64,000 bases of DNA from Sideroxydans sp. GTDB lineage: Bacteria > Pseudomonadota > Gammaproteobacteria > Burkholderiales > Gallionellaceae. Of the stretch, positions 45,739-53,621 are shown one piece after another. Positions within the stretch are counted from its first letter, which is position 1. Each line of letters begins with the position of its first letter. The stretch spans positions 1 to 64,000 of the forward strand of contig DAIDAG010000078.1 in NCBI GenBank assembly GCA_027310725.1, written 5' to 3'. The notes below the pieces were generated by a model, which ran no database searches, was not told the DNA's origin, and worked only from the letters and a program-made list of their open reading frames with translations. Made by a program: the position numbers and the translations under genes.

Positions 45739-46052
45739 TCAGAATGCTCCCCCGATTTTTTCAGAGATTCTTCATGCCGACATTAAGTTAGCTCAAACAT
45801 CCGCTGTTCGCAAGAGGAGATGAGTCACCTGTCCGGCATTGTGGATATCGGTAAAGCCAAGCTCGCACACTGTAAAGAACCGGCGGAAACGCACCGGCAT
45901 CCTGATCATATTTGCCTGCCGTACGTGCCGCCGTCCAAGGACATCCGTTGCCGGCAGCAAAAATCAACGCGCTGGCTGCCTCGCCGATATCGGAGTAAAT
46001 TCCGCCTGTCTTGAGCGTTCAAAATATCAATTGCATACGATTGGACATTGCC
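45739..46052. other. Divergent intergenic region, hybrid kinase and retropepsin
   Basis: No supported gene is seen here. A 64-codon frame from 45820 has AGGAG directly against its ATG with no spacing, and its peptide has no recognisable character. The region should hold promoters for the kinase (minus) and the protease (plus). Confidence 0.4.
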
Positions 46053-46649
46053 ATGCGCATCCCGCTATTGCCTGAAGCAGCGTTACCAAGTACTTTCGTT
46101 TCGTCTTGCCGCCTTTCGACGGCCAGACTCGTCCTTGTCCTCGCAGGATTGAACTCCATACTATTTCCCTGCGACACCATGGCGGCAGTATTCAAATGCG
46201 ACAACCACGGGAAAATGACTTATAGCGGCACAAAATGCGCGGAGAATGCGCAGGTGTTGTCAAGCGCGAGCGAACAGCCCGTCAGCGAACACGGCAACCT
46301 GACATTGTATTTGAATGCCCATCACAGCTTTACCGCGCAAGGCTCGATCAACGACTTGCCGGTCACCTTTGTCGTGGATACGGGTGCTTCGGTCACGACG
46401 ATTTCTGAGCGTGTTGCTCGAAGCGCGGGCATCAAAAGCTGCACCGGGGCAGGCCTTGTTGCAACGGGCAATGGTGTGGTTCGCACCTGCTCGGTAACGA
46501 TCCCGAGACTGTCATTCGGGACTTTCCATCTTAACGATGTGACCGTGAACATATTGCCGTCTTTGGGCGTGGATGCATTGCTCGGCATGAATGTGCTGAG
46601 GCGAATGAAGATCAATCAACAGGAAGATGTGATGTTCATTTCCAATTAG
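46053..46649 (+). CDS. Retropepsin-like aspartic protease, exported
   Basis: This protein of about 198 residues has an N-terminal hydrophobic signal region (STARLVLVLAGLNSILF). A short DUF4124-like stretch (VFKCDNHGKMTYSGTKCAEN) is followed by a single retropepsin-type domain. The active site FVVDTGASVTTIS and the flap/core blocks LSFGTFHLNDVTVNILPS and VDALLGMNVLRRMKI are typical of bacterial TIGR02281-type clan AA proteases, which would act as dimers in the periplasm. The ATG at 46053 was chosen over a TTG at 46011. No strong ribosome-binding site is seen. Substrate is unknown. Confidence 0.85.
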   Translation: MRIPLLPEAALPSTFVSSCRLSTARLVLVLAGLNSILFPCDTMAAVFKCDNHGKMTYSGTKCAENAQVLSSASEQPVSEHGNLTLYLNAHHSFTAQGSINDLPVTFVVDTGASVTTISERVARSAGIKSCTGAGLVATGNGVVRTCSVTIPRLSFGTFHLNDVTVNILPSLGVDALLGMNVLRRMKINQQEDVMFISN

Positions 46650-47156
46650 AATTTGGAGCAACTCTGGAAGTCATTATTTCCGGAGGTCAAAACAGGCTGC
46701 CGGCATTGCTCGGGAATTCCCGCTGGCAGGCAGCTTTCAGAGGAAGTCCCGGTAAGAAACGGTAAATTTCCAGCCCACTGTTATGCAGTGAATGCAGGCA
46801 TAGCGCAGCAGGCGATGTACTGCACGCCTACACCATAGAAACAGCCCTTCACAGGGAACTCTCGCGATTTTCCGGTCTTGCTTTAAGCATTGCATCCGGA
46901 AAAAGCAGTCCAGAAGCCATTTCCGGCACCTTCCCTTCGAATTGGTTGAATAACTTTTCAGGGAATGATTTATTAGCAAACAGGAAATTTGCGGCGCGTT
47001 TGGCAATCAAGTCCAAAACGCACAATGACATTCCCTTTACTTGCTCTTGTAGATGAGTGCCATTGCTCGGTGAGAAAGTAAAAATGCTTGACAAGGACAA
47101 CATCATAAGATGAAATTCTTGCCGCAACAGGGGGCTACCTCCTGAAGCAGTGCTGC
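46650..47156. other. Intergenic stretch with decayed sequence
   Basis: No supported gene is seen between the protease gene and the riboswitch. It contains repeat copy 1 (46797-46858), which matches the tRNA-Ser 3' flank 2.2 kb away. Short open frames here lack ribosome-binding sites. The stretch may be a remnant of an insertion next to the tRNA gene. Confidence 0.4.
46797..46858. repeat. Direct repeat copy 1, related to tRNA-Ser 3' flank
   Basis: These 62 bases align without gaps to 48977-49038, with about 50 of 62 positions identical by hand count. The last 35 bases, including ACACCATAGAAA and AGCCCTTCACAGGGAA, are almost identical. This copy stops within what is the left arm and loop of the tRNA terminator in copy 2, so it lacks a complete hairpin. 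Confidence 0.75.
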
Positions 47157-47253
47157 AAATGTGTAAGGGCAAACCTGTCGAAAGGCAGGGACGCAGAGTC
47201 ACCGGTCTAAGGAGCTATGAAGTTTTAAGACAGCGGGATCGCCACATAGATTT
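47157..47253 (+). ncRNA. Cyclic di-GMP-I (GEMM) riboswitch
   Basis: The sequence has the class I c-di-GMP riboswitch core: AGGGCAAACC, a small hairpin CCTGTC-GAAA-GGCAGG with GNRA tetraloop, GGACGCAGAGTC, ACCGGTCTAAGG and AGACAGCGGGATCGCCAC. The P1 stem is closed by ATGTG (47159-47163) and CACAT (47243-47247). It lies about 180 bases upstream of the lipoprotein gene at 47433 in the same direction. It should make expression of that gene respond to c-di-GMP. Whether it switches on or off cannot be read directly. Confidence 0.88.
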
Positions 47254-47314
47254 AGTAGTGCCCGTACGTCCAGCGTGCACATCTACCTTCTATTCAATCT
47301 CCCTCCATTCCGAA

Positions 47315-47356
47315 AACAACCCGGATTCTCAATTCATCTGAGGCGAATCGGTTGTT
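47315..47356 (+). terminator. Hairpin in riboswitch leader (possible expression platform)
   Basis: The arms AACAACC-CG-GATTC (47315-47328) and GAATC-GGTTGTT (47345-47356) form a 12-bp stem with a 2-base bulge, followed by ATTGTTTGTTG. It lies between the c-di-GMP aptamer and the start codon, as expected for a terminator-type expression platform, but the U-tract is broken. Confidence 0.5.
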
Positions 47357-47432
47357 ATTGTTTGTTGCTGCAAGGCTCGAACACACGAGCTGGCAGGCTT
47401 ATTTAATGATGTAGAACTTTTGGGGAGATGAC

Positions 47433-48248
47433 ATGCAAATTATAAGAACATACAGCTTGACCTTGACTGTAATCATCGGCGTCCTGGTTTCAGGATGTGC
47501 CCATATGGCCATTACCGGCTCTGCCGACGTTGACAAAAACTCCTTCGGCGCCAAGAAGAGATTCGCAGTGGTATCAATTGCCTCGATGAAAAGGTTTCAG
47601 GGAGAACAAGGCATTGGACAAAAGTTTACAAGCGACGACAACATTCCGGGTATGAACACCCAACCGATCATCAATAAACTCGATCAAAAAATCATTCAAG
47701 CACTTGGCAGCTCCAAGTATTTTACCTTGGTACCTGAAAATAAGGTGCTAATGAGCAAGGCATATAAGAGTCTCGCAGAAGATGAAAAAGTTATAAAAGT
47801 ACTGTTCATCAGTGTACCGATGAATGTGGCGAATAACTACAAGTACGTTTCCGATGAAAAAAAATATGTGCAATTGGCCAAGGATCTAGGTGTAGATGGC
47901 GTTATCGGCATTACCTTGAATTTCACGGTTTCTCAGGGTGGCGGGCAATTCAACCTCGGACCATTAAGCCTTGGCAAGAAGAGTTATAGCGCAATGGCCA
48001 CGATAACAGCCATCGCCTACAACAAGGACGGCAAGGTTATCTGGAAGGATTCCACTATGAAAGAGGCAGAACCTGGCGATTCCAAGGCGATTGTCCTCAT
48101 CGATACATCAAACATGACGGATACCAATTTCGAGAAACTCCATCCCTCTGCCATTGAGATTGGCGGCAAGGCAGTGGATGTATTGCTTGCCCGCTTTGAC
48201 GATACGATGGTCGGTAAAGGAACCAGCAGCTTCCAGAGCGTTAAATAA
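47433..48248 (+). CDS. Riboswitch-controlled lipoprotein of unknown function
   Basis: This 271-residue protein has a lipoprotein signal with lipobox VLVSGC near residue 22. The mature part contains KKRFAVVSIASMKRFQGEQG, IINKLDQKIIQALGSSKYFT and GVDGVIGITLNFTVSQGGGQ, a mixed alpha/beta outer membrane lipoprotein pattern I cannot place in a named family. GGGGAGATGAC precedes the ATG at 47433. The c-di-GMP riboswitch upstream suggests a role in surface attachment, biofilm or matrix. A clear terminator follows 16 bases after the stop. Base use looks more AT-rich than the flanking operons, which fits acquisition. Confidence 0.8.
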   Translation: MQIIRTYSLTLTVIIGVLVSGCAHMAITGSADVDKNSFGAKKRFAVVSIASMKRFQGEQGIGQKFTSDDNIPGMNTQPIINKLDQKIIQALGSSKYFTLVPENKVLMSKAYKSLAEDEKVIKVLFISVPMNVANNYKYVSDEKKYVQLAKDLGVDGVIGITLNFTVSQGGGQFNLGPLSLGKKSYSAMATITAIAYNKDGKVIWKDSTMKEAEPGDSKAIVLIDTSNMTDTNFEKLHPSAIEIGGKAVDVLLARFDDTMVGKGTSSFQSVK

Positions 48249-48264
48249 TACAGGTATCGGCTAA

Positions 48265-48294
48265 ATAAGCCCGGCAGTGCCGGGCTTATCTTTT
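48265..48294 (+). terminator. Rho-independent terminator after lipoprotein gene
   Basis: An 11-bp perfect stem, ATAAGCCCGGC (48265-48275) and GCCGGGCTTAT (48279-48289), has a 3-base loop and is followed by CTTTT. It ends the riboswitch-controlled transcript. Confidence 0.88.
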
Positions 48295-48333
48295 CAGCAT
48301 GACGCGTCCTGAAATAAGTTGACGCTTTTTGCA

Positions 48334-48801
48334 ATGACGAAAGGAGCGGTAAATGGGACCAAGAGGAAGAAAGAGTCAGCAGGTGAAACATGGTCGGCTG
48401 ATCACGCTCCGATAATCGAAGAAGCAACGACCTCAATTGGCCTTCCAGTGCAGTTGAAACGGGACCGAATGGCCGTTAGGCCGATTGTGAAAACCCCGGG
48501 CTAATACGTCAAATCGAAAGCCGGCTGCCACGCTGGTTTCCTTGATCGCCAAAGTCGCACTTTGCTTGCAAAGCTGACCTCGAATCACGACTCAGGCAAT
48601 AAAGCCATCGCCAGAGAGAAAAGCGTTGGCGGCTCCTATGTGAACTGGGCAGTCAATCTGGCATTCCTCGCTCCCGGCATTATTCAGAAAATCCTGCGGG
48701 AAGTTCGTTCCCCTGAGTTGAACGCCGAGCGATTGATCCGGATGGTGCCGCTGCCGAAAAGCTGGGAAGAACAACGAAAACCGCCTGGTATGAACGGTTA
48801 A
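48334..48801 (+). pseudogene. Recombinase-accessory protein remnant with in-frame stop
   Basis: One reading frame from 48334 to 48801 is broken only by a TAA at 48502-48504. Before it, GETWSADHAPII and LPVQLKRDRMAVRPIV, and after it, AIAREKSVGGSYVNWAVNLA, LAFLAPGIIQKILR and SPELNAERLIRMVPLPKSW, match the small protein (or C-terminal part) that accompanies serine site-specific recombinases of phage and integrative elements. The helix-turn-helix-like SYVNWAVNLAFLAP segment is the clearest part. No recombinase catalytic gene is nearby. It is therefore a decayed relic of a mobile element, close to tRNA-Ser. Confidence 0.75.
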
Positions 48802-48821
48802 ATTCACAGAAGGCTCATGAA

Positions 48822-48849
48822 ATGCAGGCCAGCGATCGCAGGCCTGCAT
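48822..48849. repeat. Perfect hairpin after pseudogene
   Basis: The arms ATGCAGGCC (48822-48830) and GGCCTGCAT (48841-48849) form a 9-bp stem with a 10-base loop that is itself near-palindromic (AGCGATCGCA). It could be a terminator of the pseudogene or a mobile-element end. Confidence 0.5.
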
Positions 48850-48976
48850 CATTTCAACAAGCATAATGATGAAAATCTCAATCCCGAATGGCAAACTGGT
48901 ATTGCCAGAATTGCCAACAGAGAAAGTTCCGACTGGAACGGGGAGATTGCCTGCGATTTCTCGATTAGAGAATATC

Positions 48977-49038
48977 GGTATAGCCCTGAAGCCAGTGTAC
49001 TGTTGGCTTACACCATAGAAAAAGCCCTTCACAGGGAA
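48977..49038. repeat. Direct repeat copy 2, tRNA-Ser 3' flank
   Basis: This 62-base partner of 46797-46858 overlaps the tRNA-Ser terminator. The two copies bracket 2.1 kb holding the c-di-GMP riboswitch, lipoprotein gene and recombinase-accessory pseudogene. Identity is about 80 percent by hand count. Confidence 0.75.
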
Positions 49039-49043
49039 GGGCT
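49023..49043 (-). terminator. Terminator of tRNA-Ser transcript
   Basis: An 8-bp perfect stem, AGCCCTTC (49023-49030) and GAAGGGCT (49036-49043), has a 5-base loop and is followed on the minus strand by TTTTTC. It lies 9 bases past the tRNA CCA end. Confidence 0.9.
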
Positions 49044-49052
49044 CAGACTACT

Positions 49053-49146
49053 TGGCGGAGAAGGAGGGATTCGAACCCTCGATACAAGTTTAAGCTCGTA
49101 TGCGCCCTTAGCAGGGGCGTGCCTTCGACCTCTCGGCCACCTCTCC
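49053..49146 (-). tRNA. tRNA-Ser (anticodon GCT)
   Basis: This 94-base gene encodes its own CCA. The acceptor arms GGAGAGG and CTTCTCC pair with one G-T wobble. The anticodon loop reads CTGCTAA, with GCT at 49110-49112, and the T-arm GGGTTCGAATCCC is standard. A long variable arm (TACGAGC...) identifies a class II serine tRNA for AGC/AGU codons. It lies 45 bp after lysC on the same strand and may be cotranscribed with it. Confidence 0.97.
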
Positions 49147-49191
49147 GAAGGCCGCGAATAATACTGATTAGAGGCTACGCGGTCAAACGAT

Positions 49192-50424
49192 TTATGCGTT
49201 TTCCTGGTCCAGATCGAAAGCTTTGTGCAGTACTCGCACAGCCAGTTCCAGATATTTTTCGTCTATGACCACGGAAATCTTGATTTCGGAGGTGGAAATC
49301 ATCTGGATATTGATGCCCTCCTCCGCCAGGGTACGGAACATCTTGCTGGCGATCCCCACATGCGAACGCATACCGACACCCACCACCGAGACTTTGGCGG
49401 TCTTGTTGTCGCCGATGACGTCGCGTGCCCCGATGTGCGGCTGCACCTTGCCCTTCAGGATGTCCATCGCCTTGTTGAATTCGTTGCGATGCACAGTGAA
49501 GGAGAAGTCCGTCAAACCGTCCACGCCGACGTTCTGGATGATCATGTCGACATCGATATTGGATTCGCTCACCGGGCCGAGGATCTGGTAAGCGATCCCG
49601 GGCTTGTCCGGCACGCCGCGTACGGTGATCTTCGCCTCATCGCGATTGAACGCGATCCCTGAAATGATTGCCTGTTCCATTTTATTGCCTTCCTCGAATG
49701 TGATCAGCGTACCTTCGCCCTCTTCGGTAAAACTGGAGAGCACACGCAATTTGACTTTGTATTTGCCGGCGAACTCGACCGAGCGTATCTGCAATACCTT
49801 GGAACCCAGGCTCGCCATCTCCAGCATCTCTTCGAAAGTGATGCTCTTCAGACGGCGCGCTTCCGGCACCATGCGCGGGTCTGTGGTGTAGACGCCGTCC
49901 ACGTCGGTGTAGATCTGGCATTCGTCTGCACGCAATGCAGCGGCAATCGCGACGCCCGTGGTATCCGACCCGCCGCGCCCCAGCGTGGTGATGTTGCCGG
50001 CCTCGTCCATACCCTGGAATCCCGCCACCACGACCACGTTGCCATTGGCCAGATCCGTGCGGATGTTCTGTTCATCGATGCTCAGGATGCGTGCTTTGGT
50101 AAAGGCACTGTCGGTTAATATCTTGACCTGCGCCCCAGTGTAACTCTTGGCTTCCAGACCGGCCTCCTTGAGTGCCATCGCCAGTAGCCCGATCGTCACT
50201 TGCTCGCCGGTAGAGATGATCACATCGAGTTCGCGCGGATCGGGGTGTTTCTGGATTTCCTTGGCCAGTGCGATCAGGCGATTGGTCTCGCCGCTCATGG
50301 CGGAGACCACGACCACGACCTGATGTCCCTGAGCCTTGTATTTTGCTACGCGCTGCGCAACATTCTTGATGCGCTCCGGACTGCCGACGGAAGTGCCGCC
50401 GTATTTCTGAACTATCAATGCCAC
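49192..50424 (-). CDS. lysC: Aspartate kinase
   Basis: This 410-residue protein phosphorylates aspartate, the first step to lysine, threonine and methionine. The kinase motif VQKYGGTSVGS is at the N-terminus, with TTLGRGGSDTTGVAIAAAL near residue 150. Two ACT domains occupy about 265-405 (ISGIAFNRDEAKITVRGVPD; KVSVVGVGMRSHVGIASKMF), the usual sites for feedback by end products. It is a monofunctional enzyme of normal length. It is divergent from recJ across a 104-bp gap. Confidence 0.96.
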   Translation of the reverse strand: MALIVQKYGGTSVGSPERIKNVAQRVAKYKAQGHQVVVVVSAMSGETNRLIALAKEIQKHPDPRELDVIISTGEQVTIGLLAMALKEAGLEAKSYTGAQVKILTDSAFTKARILSIDEQNIRTDLANGNVVVVAGFQGMDEAGNITTLGRGGSDTTGVAIAAALRADECQIYTDVDGVYTTDPRMVPEARRLKSITFEEMLEMASLGSKVLQIRSVEFAGKYKVKLRVLSSFTEEGEGTLITFEEGNKMEQAIISGIAFNRDEAKITVRGVPDKPGIAYQILGPVSESNIDVDMIIQNVGVDGLTDFSFTVHRNEFNKAMDILKGKVQPHIGARDVIGDNKTAKVSVVGVGMRSHVGIASKMFRTLAEEGINIQMISTSEIKISVVIDEKYLELAVRVLHKAFDLDQENA

Positions 50425-50528
50425 GATATGCCTGCGTCGATTTAAAAGTGGGCGGCATTCTAACTGAACTGACGCAAAAAGACGATTACCCCTCTGCTAC
50501 ACTGCGAAAAATCCAGCGACCCGTTCCC

Positions 50529-52277
50529 ATGAACAAAATTACCCAACGCCCTTATCCCGCCGACACCACCCAGCGCCTGATCCGATCCGGTGTTGCACCT
50601 TTGCTGGCGCGCATCTATGCGGCACGCGGCATCGAGTCTTCGACACAGCTCGACACAGACATCAAACACCTTCTGCCCTTTACCCTGCTCAAGAATGTGG
50701 AAAAGATGGCTGGCTTGCTGGCCGATGCGATCGCAGACCGGAAAAGGATCTTGATCGTGGCCGATTACGATGCCGACGGCGCTACGGCCTGCGCAGTCGC
50801 CATGCGCGGTTTGAGTGCCCTCGGCGCCAGAGCGGACTTTATCGTGCCCAACCGTTTTGAGTATGGTTACGGCCTGACGCCGGAGATCGTGCAACTGGCT
50901 GCAAAGAGCACGCCGGATATTTTACTCACCGTGGACAACGGCATCGCCAGTGTGGAGGGAGTGGCAGAAGCCAAACGGCTGGGCATGCAAGTATTGGTGA
51001 CCGATCATCACCTGCCCGGCGATGCGTTGCCGGATGCGCTGTGCATTGTTAATCCCAACCAGCCCGGCTGCAGCTTTCCCAGCAAAAATCTGGCCGGTGT
51101 GGGCGTCATGTTCTATGTATTGATGGCGTTGCGGGCCGAGATGCGCAAGCGCGGTGCGTTTGCCGTAAAAGCCGAACCCAATCTCGGCAACCTGCTCGAC
51201 CTTGTCGCACTCGGCACGGTAGCGGATGTAGTCAGGCTGGACGACAACAATCGTATCCTCGTCCAGCAGGGCTTGCAGCGTATCCGTGCCGGACGCAGTT
51301 GTGCCGGCATTCAGGCGTTGTTACACGTGGCGCGCAGACCGGCCGCGCAGGCAACAGCCTATGAAATGGGTTTTATCGTCGGGCCGCGCCTGAACGCAGC
51401 CGGGCGGCTGGAAGACATGAGTCTTGGTATCCATTGCCTGCTGACCGACGATGCCGCCGAAGCCGGCGAGATCGCGGCGAAGCTGGATGCCTTGAACCAC
51501 GAACGGCGCAGCATCGAGGCCGACATGCAGGACAGCGCACTGGCCACCCTCAATGCCTTCGACCCGGAAGATGGCTTTTCGCTTTCGCTGTTCAACGAGG
51601 ATTGGCACCAGGGGGTGATAGGCATCCTCGCCTCGCGACTCAAGGATAAGTTCCACCGCCCGGTGATCGCCTTCGCACGCTCGCAAACGGCACCCGCAAG
51701 GGGTACGCCGGTGGGTGCCCCGCCGCATCGCGGCGACCCTTCCGCAGGCGAACTCAAAGGCTCCGGGCGCAGCATCGCGGGGTTGCACCTGCGCGATGCA
51801 CTCGATCTGGTATCCAAACGCCATCCGCACCTGATCCTGAAGTTCGGCGGGCACGCCATGGCAGCAGGCCTGAGCATCAATGAAGATAAGCTGAACGACT
51901 TCCGGTCAGCTTTCGAAAAAGTTGCGCAGGAACTGCTCGACGCCGAGGCATTAGTCAAAACCATTGCAACCGACGGCACACTCGACGCTGGCGAATTCAC
52001 CTTGAATATCGCGCGCGATCTGCAACGCCAGGTTTGGGGACAGGGTTTCCCGGAGCCGCTGTTCGAGGGCGATTTTCGGGTGCAAACCCAGCGCGTGGTC
52101 GGCGAGAAACATCTCAAGCTGAAATTGTCGTCGCCCACCGGCAGTTTCGACGCCATCCGCTTCTTTTCCGCCGAACCCGCGCCAGATGCCATCCATGCGG
52201 TGTACAGTCTGAGTGTCAATGAATACAATGGCAGCGAGACTTTGCAGCTTATCGTGCGCCACTGGATAGGAGATTGA
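50529..52277 (+). CDS. recJ: Single-stranded-DNA-specific exonuclease RecJ
   Basis: This 582-residue protein degrades single-stranded DNA 5' to 3' in recombination and mismatch repair. DHH-family motifs are visible: LIVADYDADGATACAVAMRG, LLTVDNGIAS, VTDHHLPGDALPDALCIVNP and, in the DHHA1 part, LKFGGHAMAAGLSI. Between ARSQ and GELKGSGRSIAGLHLRDAL lies an extra segment, TAPARGTPVGAPPHRGDPS, that is not usual in RecJ; its DNA is a REP-like inverted repeat (51689-51738) inserted in frame. The ATG at 50529 was taken as start; an upstream frame extension has no support. The stop overlaps the next start (TGATG). Confidence 0.94.
   Translation: MNKITQRPYPADTTQRLIRSGVAPLLARIYAARGIESSTQLDTDIKHLLPFTLLKNVEKMAGLLADAIADRKRILIVADYDADGATACAVAMRGLSALGARADFIVPNRFEYGYGLTPEIVQLAAKSTPDILLTVDNGIASVEGVAEAKRLGMQVLVTDHHLPGDALPDALCIVNPNQPGCSFPSKNLAGVGVMFYVLMALRAEMRKRGAFAVKAEPNLGNLLDLVALGTVADVVRLDDNNRILVQQGLQRIRAGRSCAGIQALLHVARRPAAQATAYEMGFIVGPRLNAAGRLEDMSLGIHCLLTDDAAEAGEIAAKLDALNHERRSIEADMQDSALATLNAFDPEDGFSLSLFNEDWHQGVIGILASRLKDKFHRPVIAFARSQTAPARGTPVGAPPHRGDPSAGELKGSGRSIAGLHLRDALDLVSKRHPHLILKFGGHAMAAGLSINEDKLNDFRSAFEKVAQELLDAEALVKTIATDGTLDAGEFTLNIARDLQRQVWGQGFPEPLFEGDFRVQTQRVVGEKHLKLKLSSPTGSFDAIRFFSAEPAPDAIHAVYSLSVNEYNGSETLQLIVRHWIGD
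51689..51738. repeat. REP-like inverted repeat inserted in recJ
   Basis: GGCACCC (51689-51695) and GGGTGCC (51713-51719) are perfect inverse copies, and CGCCGC-ATC-GCGGCG (51721-51735) is a second hairpin directly after. Together they encode the proline- and glycine-rich extra segment of RecJ without breaking the frame. Confidence 0.65.
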
Positions 52278-53539
52278 TGGAATCCAACCTGTTACAGGTC
52301 AACGGCATCGAGGCGCTGCCCCAATTCCTGACCAGTCTAGCCATCGGCCTCCTGATCGGCCTTGAGCGCGAGCGCAACCCTTCCGCAAAAGCCGGCCTGC
52401 GCACCTTTGCACTGGTTTCCCTGTTCGGCACACTCATCGCCCTGCTGGCCGACAAGGGCGGCACCCCCTGGCTATTGATAGCCGGCCTACTGGCTGTCGC
52501 CGGCATGATCATCGCGGCTTATATCAACTTTCCCACTGAAAATAACGACCCCGGCACAACCACAGTCGCCGCGCTGCTGATCTGTTACGCGCTCGGCGTG
52601 CTGGTCTGGTATGGTTCATCCAGACTCGCCGTGATGCTGGCCATCGCCACCACCACCCTGCTTTATTTCAAGCCGGAACTGCAAGGCATGAGCCAGCGAC
52701 TGACGCGACGTGACCTGGTATCGATCCTGCAATTTTCAGTACTCAGTTTCGTCATCCTGCCCATACTGCCCGACCAGAACTACGGCCCATACGGCGCATT
52801 CAACCCCTACCAGGCATGGACGATGGTGGTGTTGATCTCGGGCCTGAGTTTGGCCGGCTATGTCGCCCTGCGCTGGACTGGGCAGCGCTACGGTGCACCG
52901 TTGCTGGGTTTCCTGGGCGGGCTGGTTTCCAGCACGGCAACGACGCTGGTCTACGCCAGACACAGCAAGCTCAACAGCAACATGCTGCACCTTTCGGCCG
53001 TGGTCATCCTGATCGCCAGCCAGGTTGTGCTGATCCGACTCGTCGTGGTCAGCGGCATCGTTTCCCCCGGCATTCTCAGGCAGCTCGCCCCGGTAATGGG
53101 TCTGGGACTGCTGTTCGGCCTGATCGCCACCCTGTTCAATTGGAAACGCCTGAAAAACACCGGGGAATTGCCGATGCCGGAAACCTCCAACCCGACCGAG
53201 ATCCATGCAGCGCTGACTTTCGGCCTGTTGTTCGTGGCTGTGCTGTTCTGCTCTGCCTGGCTTTCGGATGTGGCAGGCAGCGGCGGCCTGTATATCGTGG
53301 CCATTATTTCCGGACTGACCGACGTCGATGCCATCGCGCTTTCCAGCTTGCGGCTATTTCATATGGACAAACTGAGCAACGTACAGACAGTGACGGCCAT
53401 CTCTCTCGCCTTTCTCTCCAACATGATGTTCAAATTCGGGATGGCAGCTTCCATAGGCGGCCTGGCGCTAGCCAGACACCTTGCCATCGGCTTCATCGCC
53501 ATCGCTGCGGGTGTCGCACTTGGATTGCTTCTCCTGTGA
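52277..53539 (+). CDS. MgtC/DUF4010 family membrane protein
   Basis: This 420-residue protein has about 12 hydrophobic segments. The N-terminal part is MgtC/SapB-like, with AIGLLIGLERERNPSAKAGL, RTFALVSLFGTLIALLAD and a cluster of small residues. The C-terminal part is DUF4010-like (GFLGGLVSSTATTLVYARHS; LTDVDAIALSSL). Function in this family is not firmly known; magnesium or envelope homeostasis is often suggested. It is coupled to recJ (TGATG) with TAGGAG upstream. No terminator is seen before the prfB promoter. Confidence 0.88.
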   Translation: MESNLLQVNGIEALPQFLTSLAIGLLIGLERERNPSAKAGLRTFALVSLFGTLIALLADKGGTPWLLIAGLLAVAGMIIAAYINFPTENNDPGTTTVAALLICYALGVLVWYGSSRLAVMLAIATTTLLYFKPELQGMSQRLTRRDLVSILQFSVLSFVILPILPDQNYGPYGAFNPYQAWTMVVLISGLSLAGYVALRWTGQRYGAPLLGFLGGLVSSTATTLVYARHSKLNSNMLHLSAVVILIASQVVLIRLVVVSGIVSPGILRQLAPVMGLGLLFGLIATLFNWKRLKNTGELPMPETSNPTEIHAALTFGLLFVAVLFCSAWLSDVAGSGGLYIVAIISGLTDVDAIALSSLRLFHMDKLSNVQTVTAISLAFLSNMMFKFGMAASIGGLALARHLAIGFIAIAAGVALGLLLL

Positions 53540-53560
53540 ACAGATACGGCCTCTGACTCC

Positions 53561-53586
53561 TTGGACACACTCAGGACGTGTATAAT
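53561..53586 (+). promoter_or_regulatory. Likely promoter of the prfB-Wadjet transcript
   Basis: A perfect -10 box TATAAT at 53581-53586 lies 35 bp before the prfB start. A TTGGAC at 53561 could serve as -35, but the 14-bp spacing is short, so the -35 is uncertain. Confidence 0.5.
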
Positions 53587-53621
53587 CGCGCCCTTTCCAA
53601 GCAGCGATAGAACACACAAAA

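Noticed and set aside
45820-46014. 64-codon frame with AGGAG before the ATG
   Set aside because: The purine-rich site touches the start codon with no spacing and the peptide has no domain or signal character.
48334-48801. Two independent small genes
   Set aside because: Both parts are in the same frame and match consecutive parts of one protein family, so a single gene with a nonsense codon is simpler.
48866-49018. 50-codon frame starting MMKISIPNGKLVLPELP, which looked antitoxin-like
   Set aside because: No ribosome-binding site, no toxin partner, and its end lies in the tRNA-flank repeat; it may be a remnant but cannot be supported as a gene.
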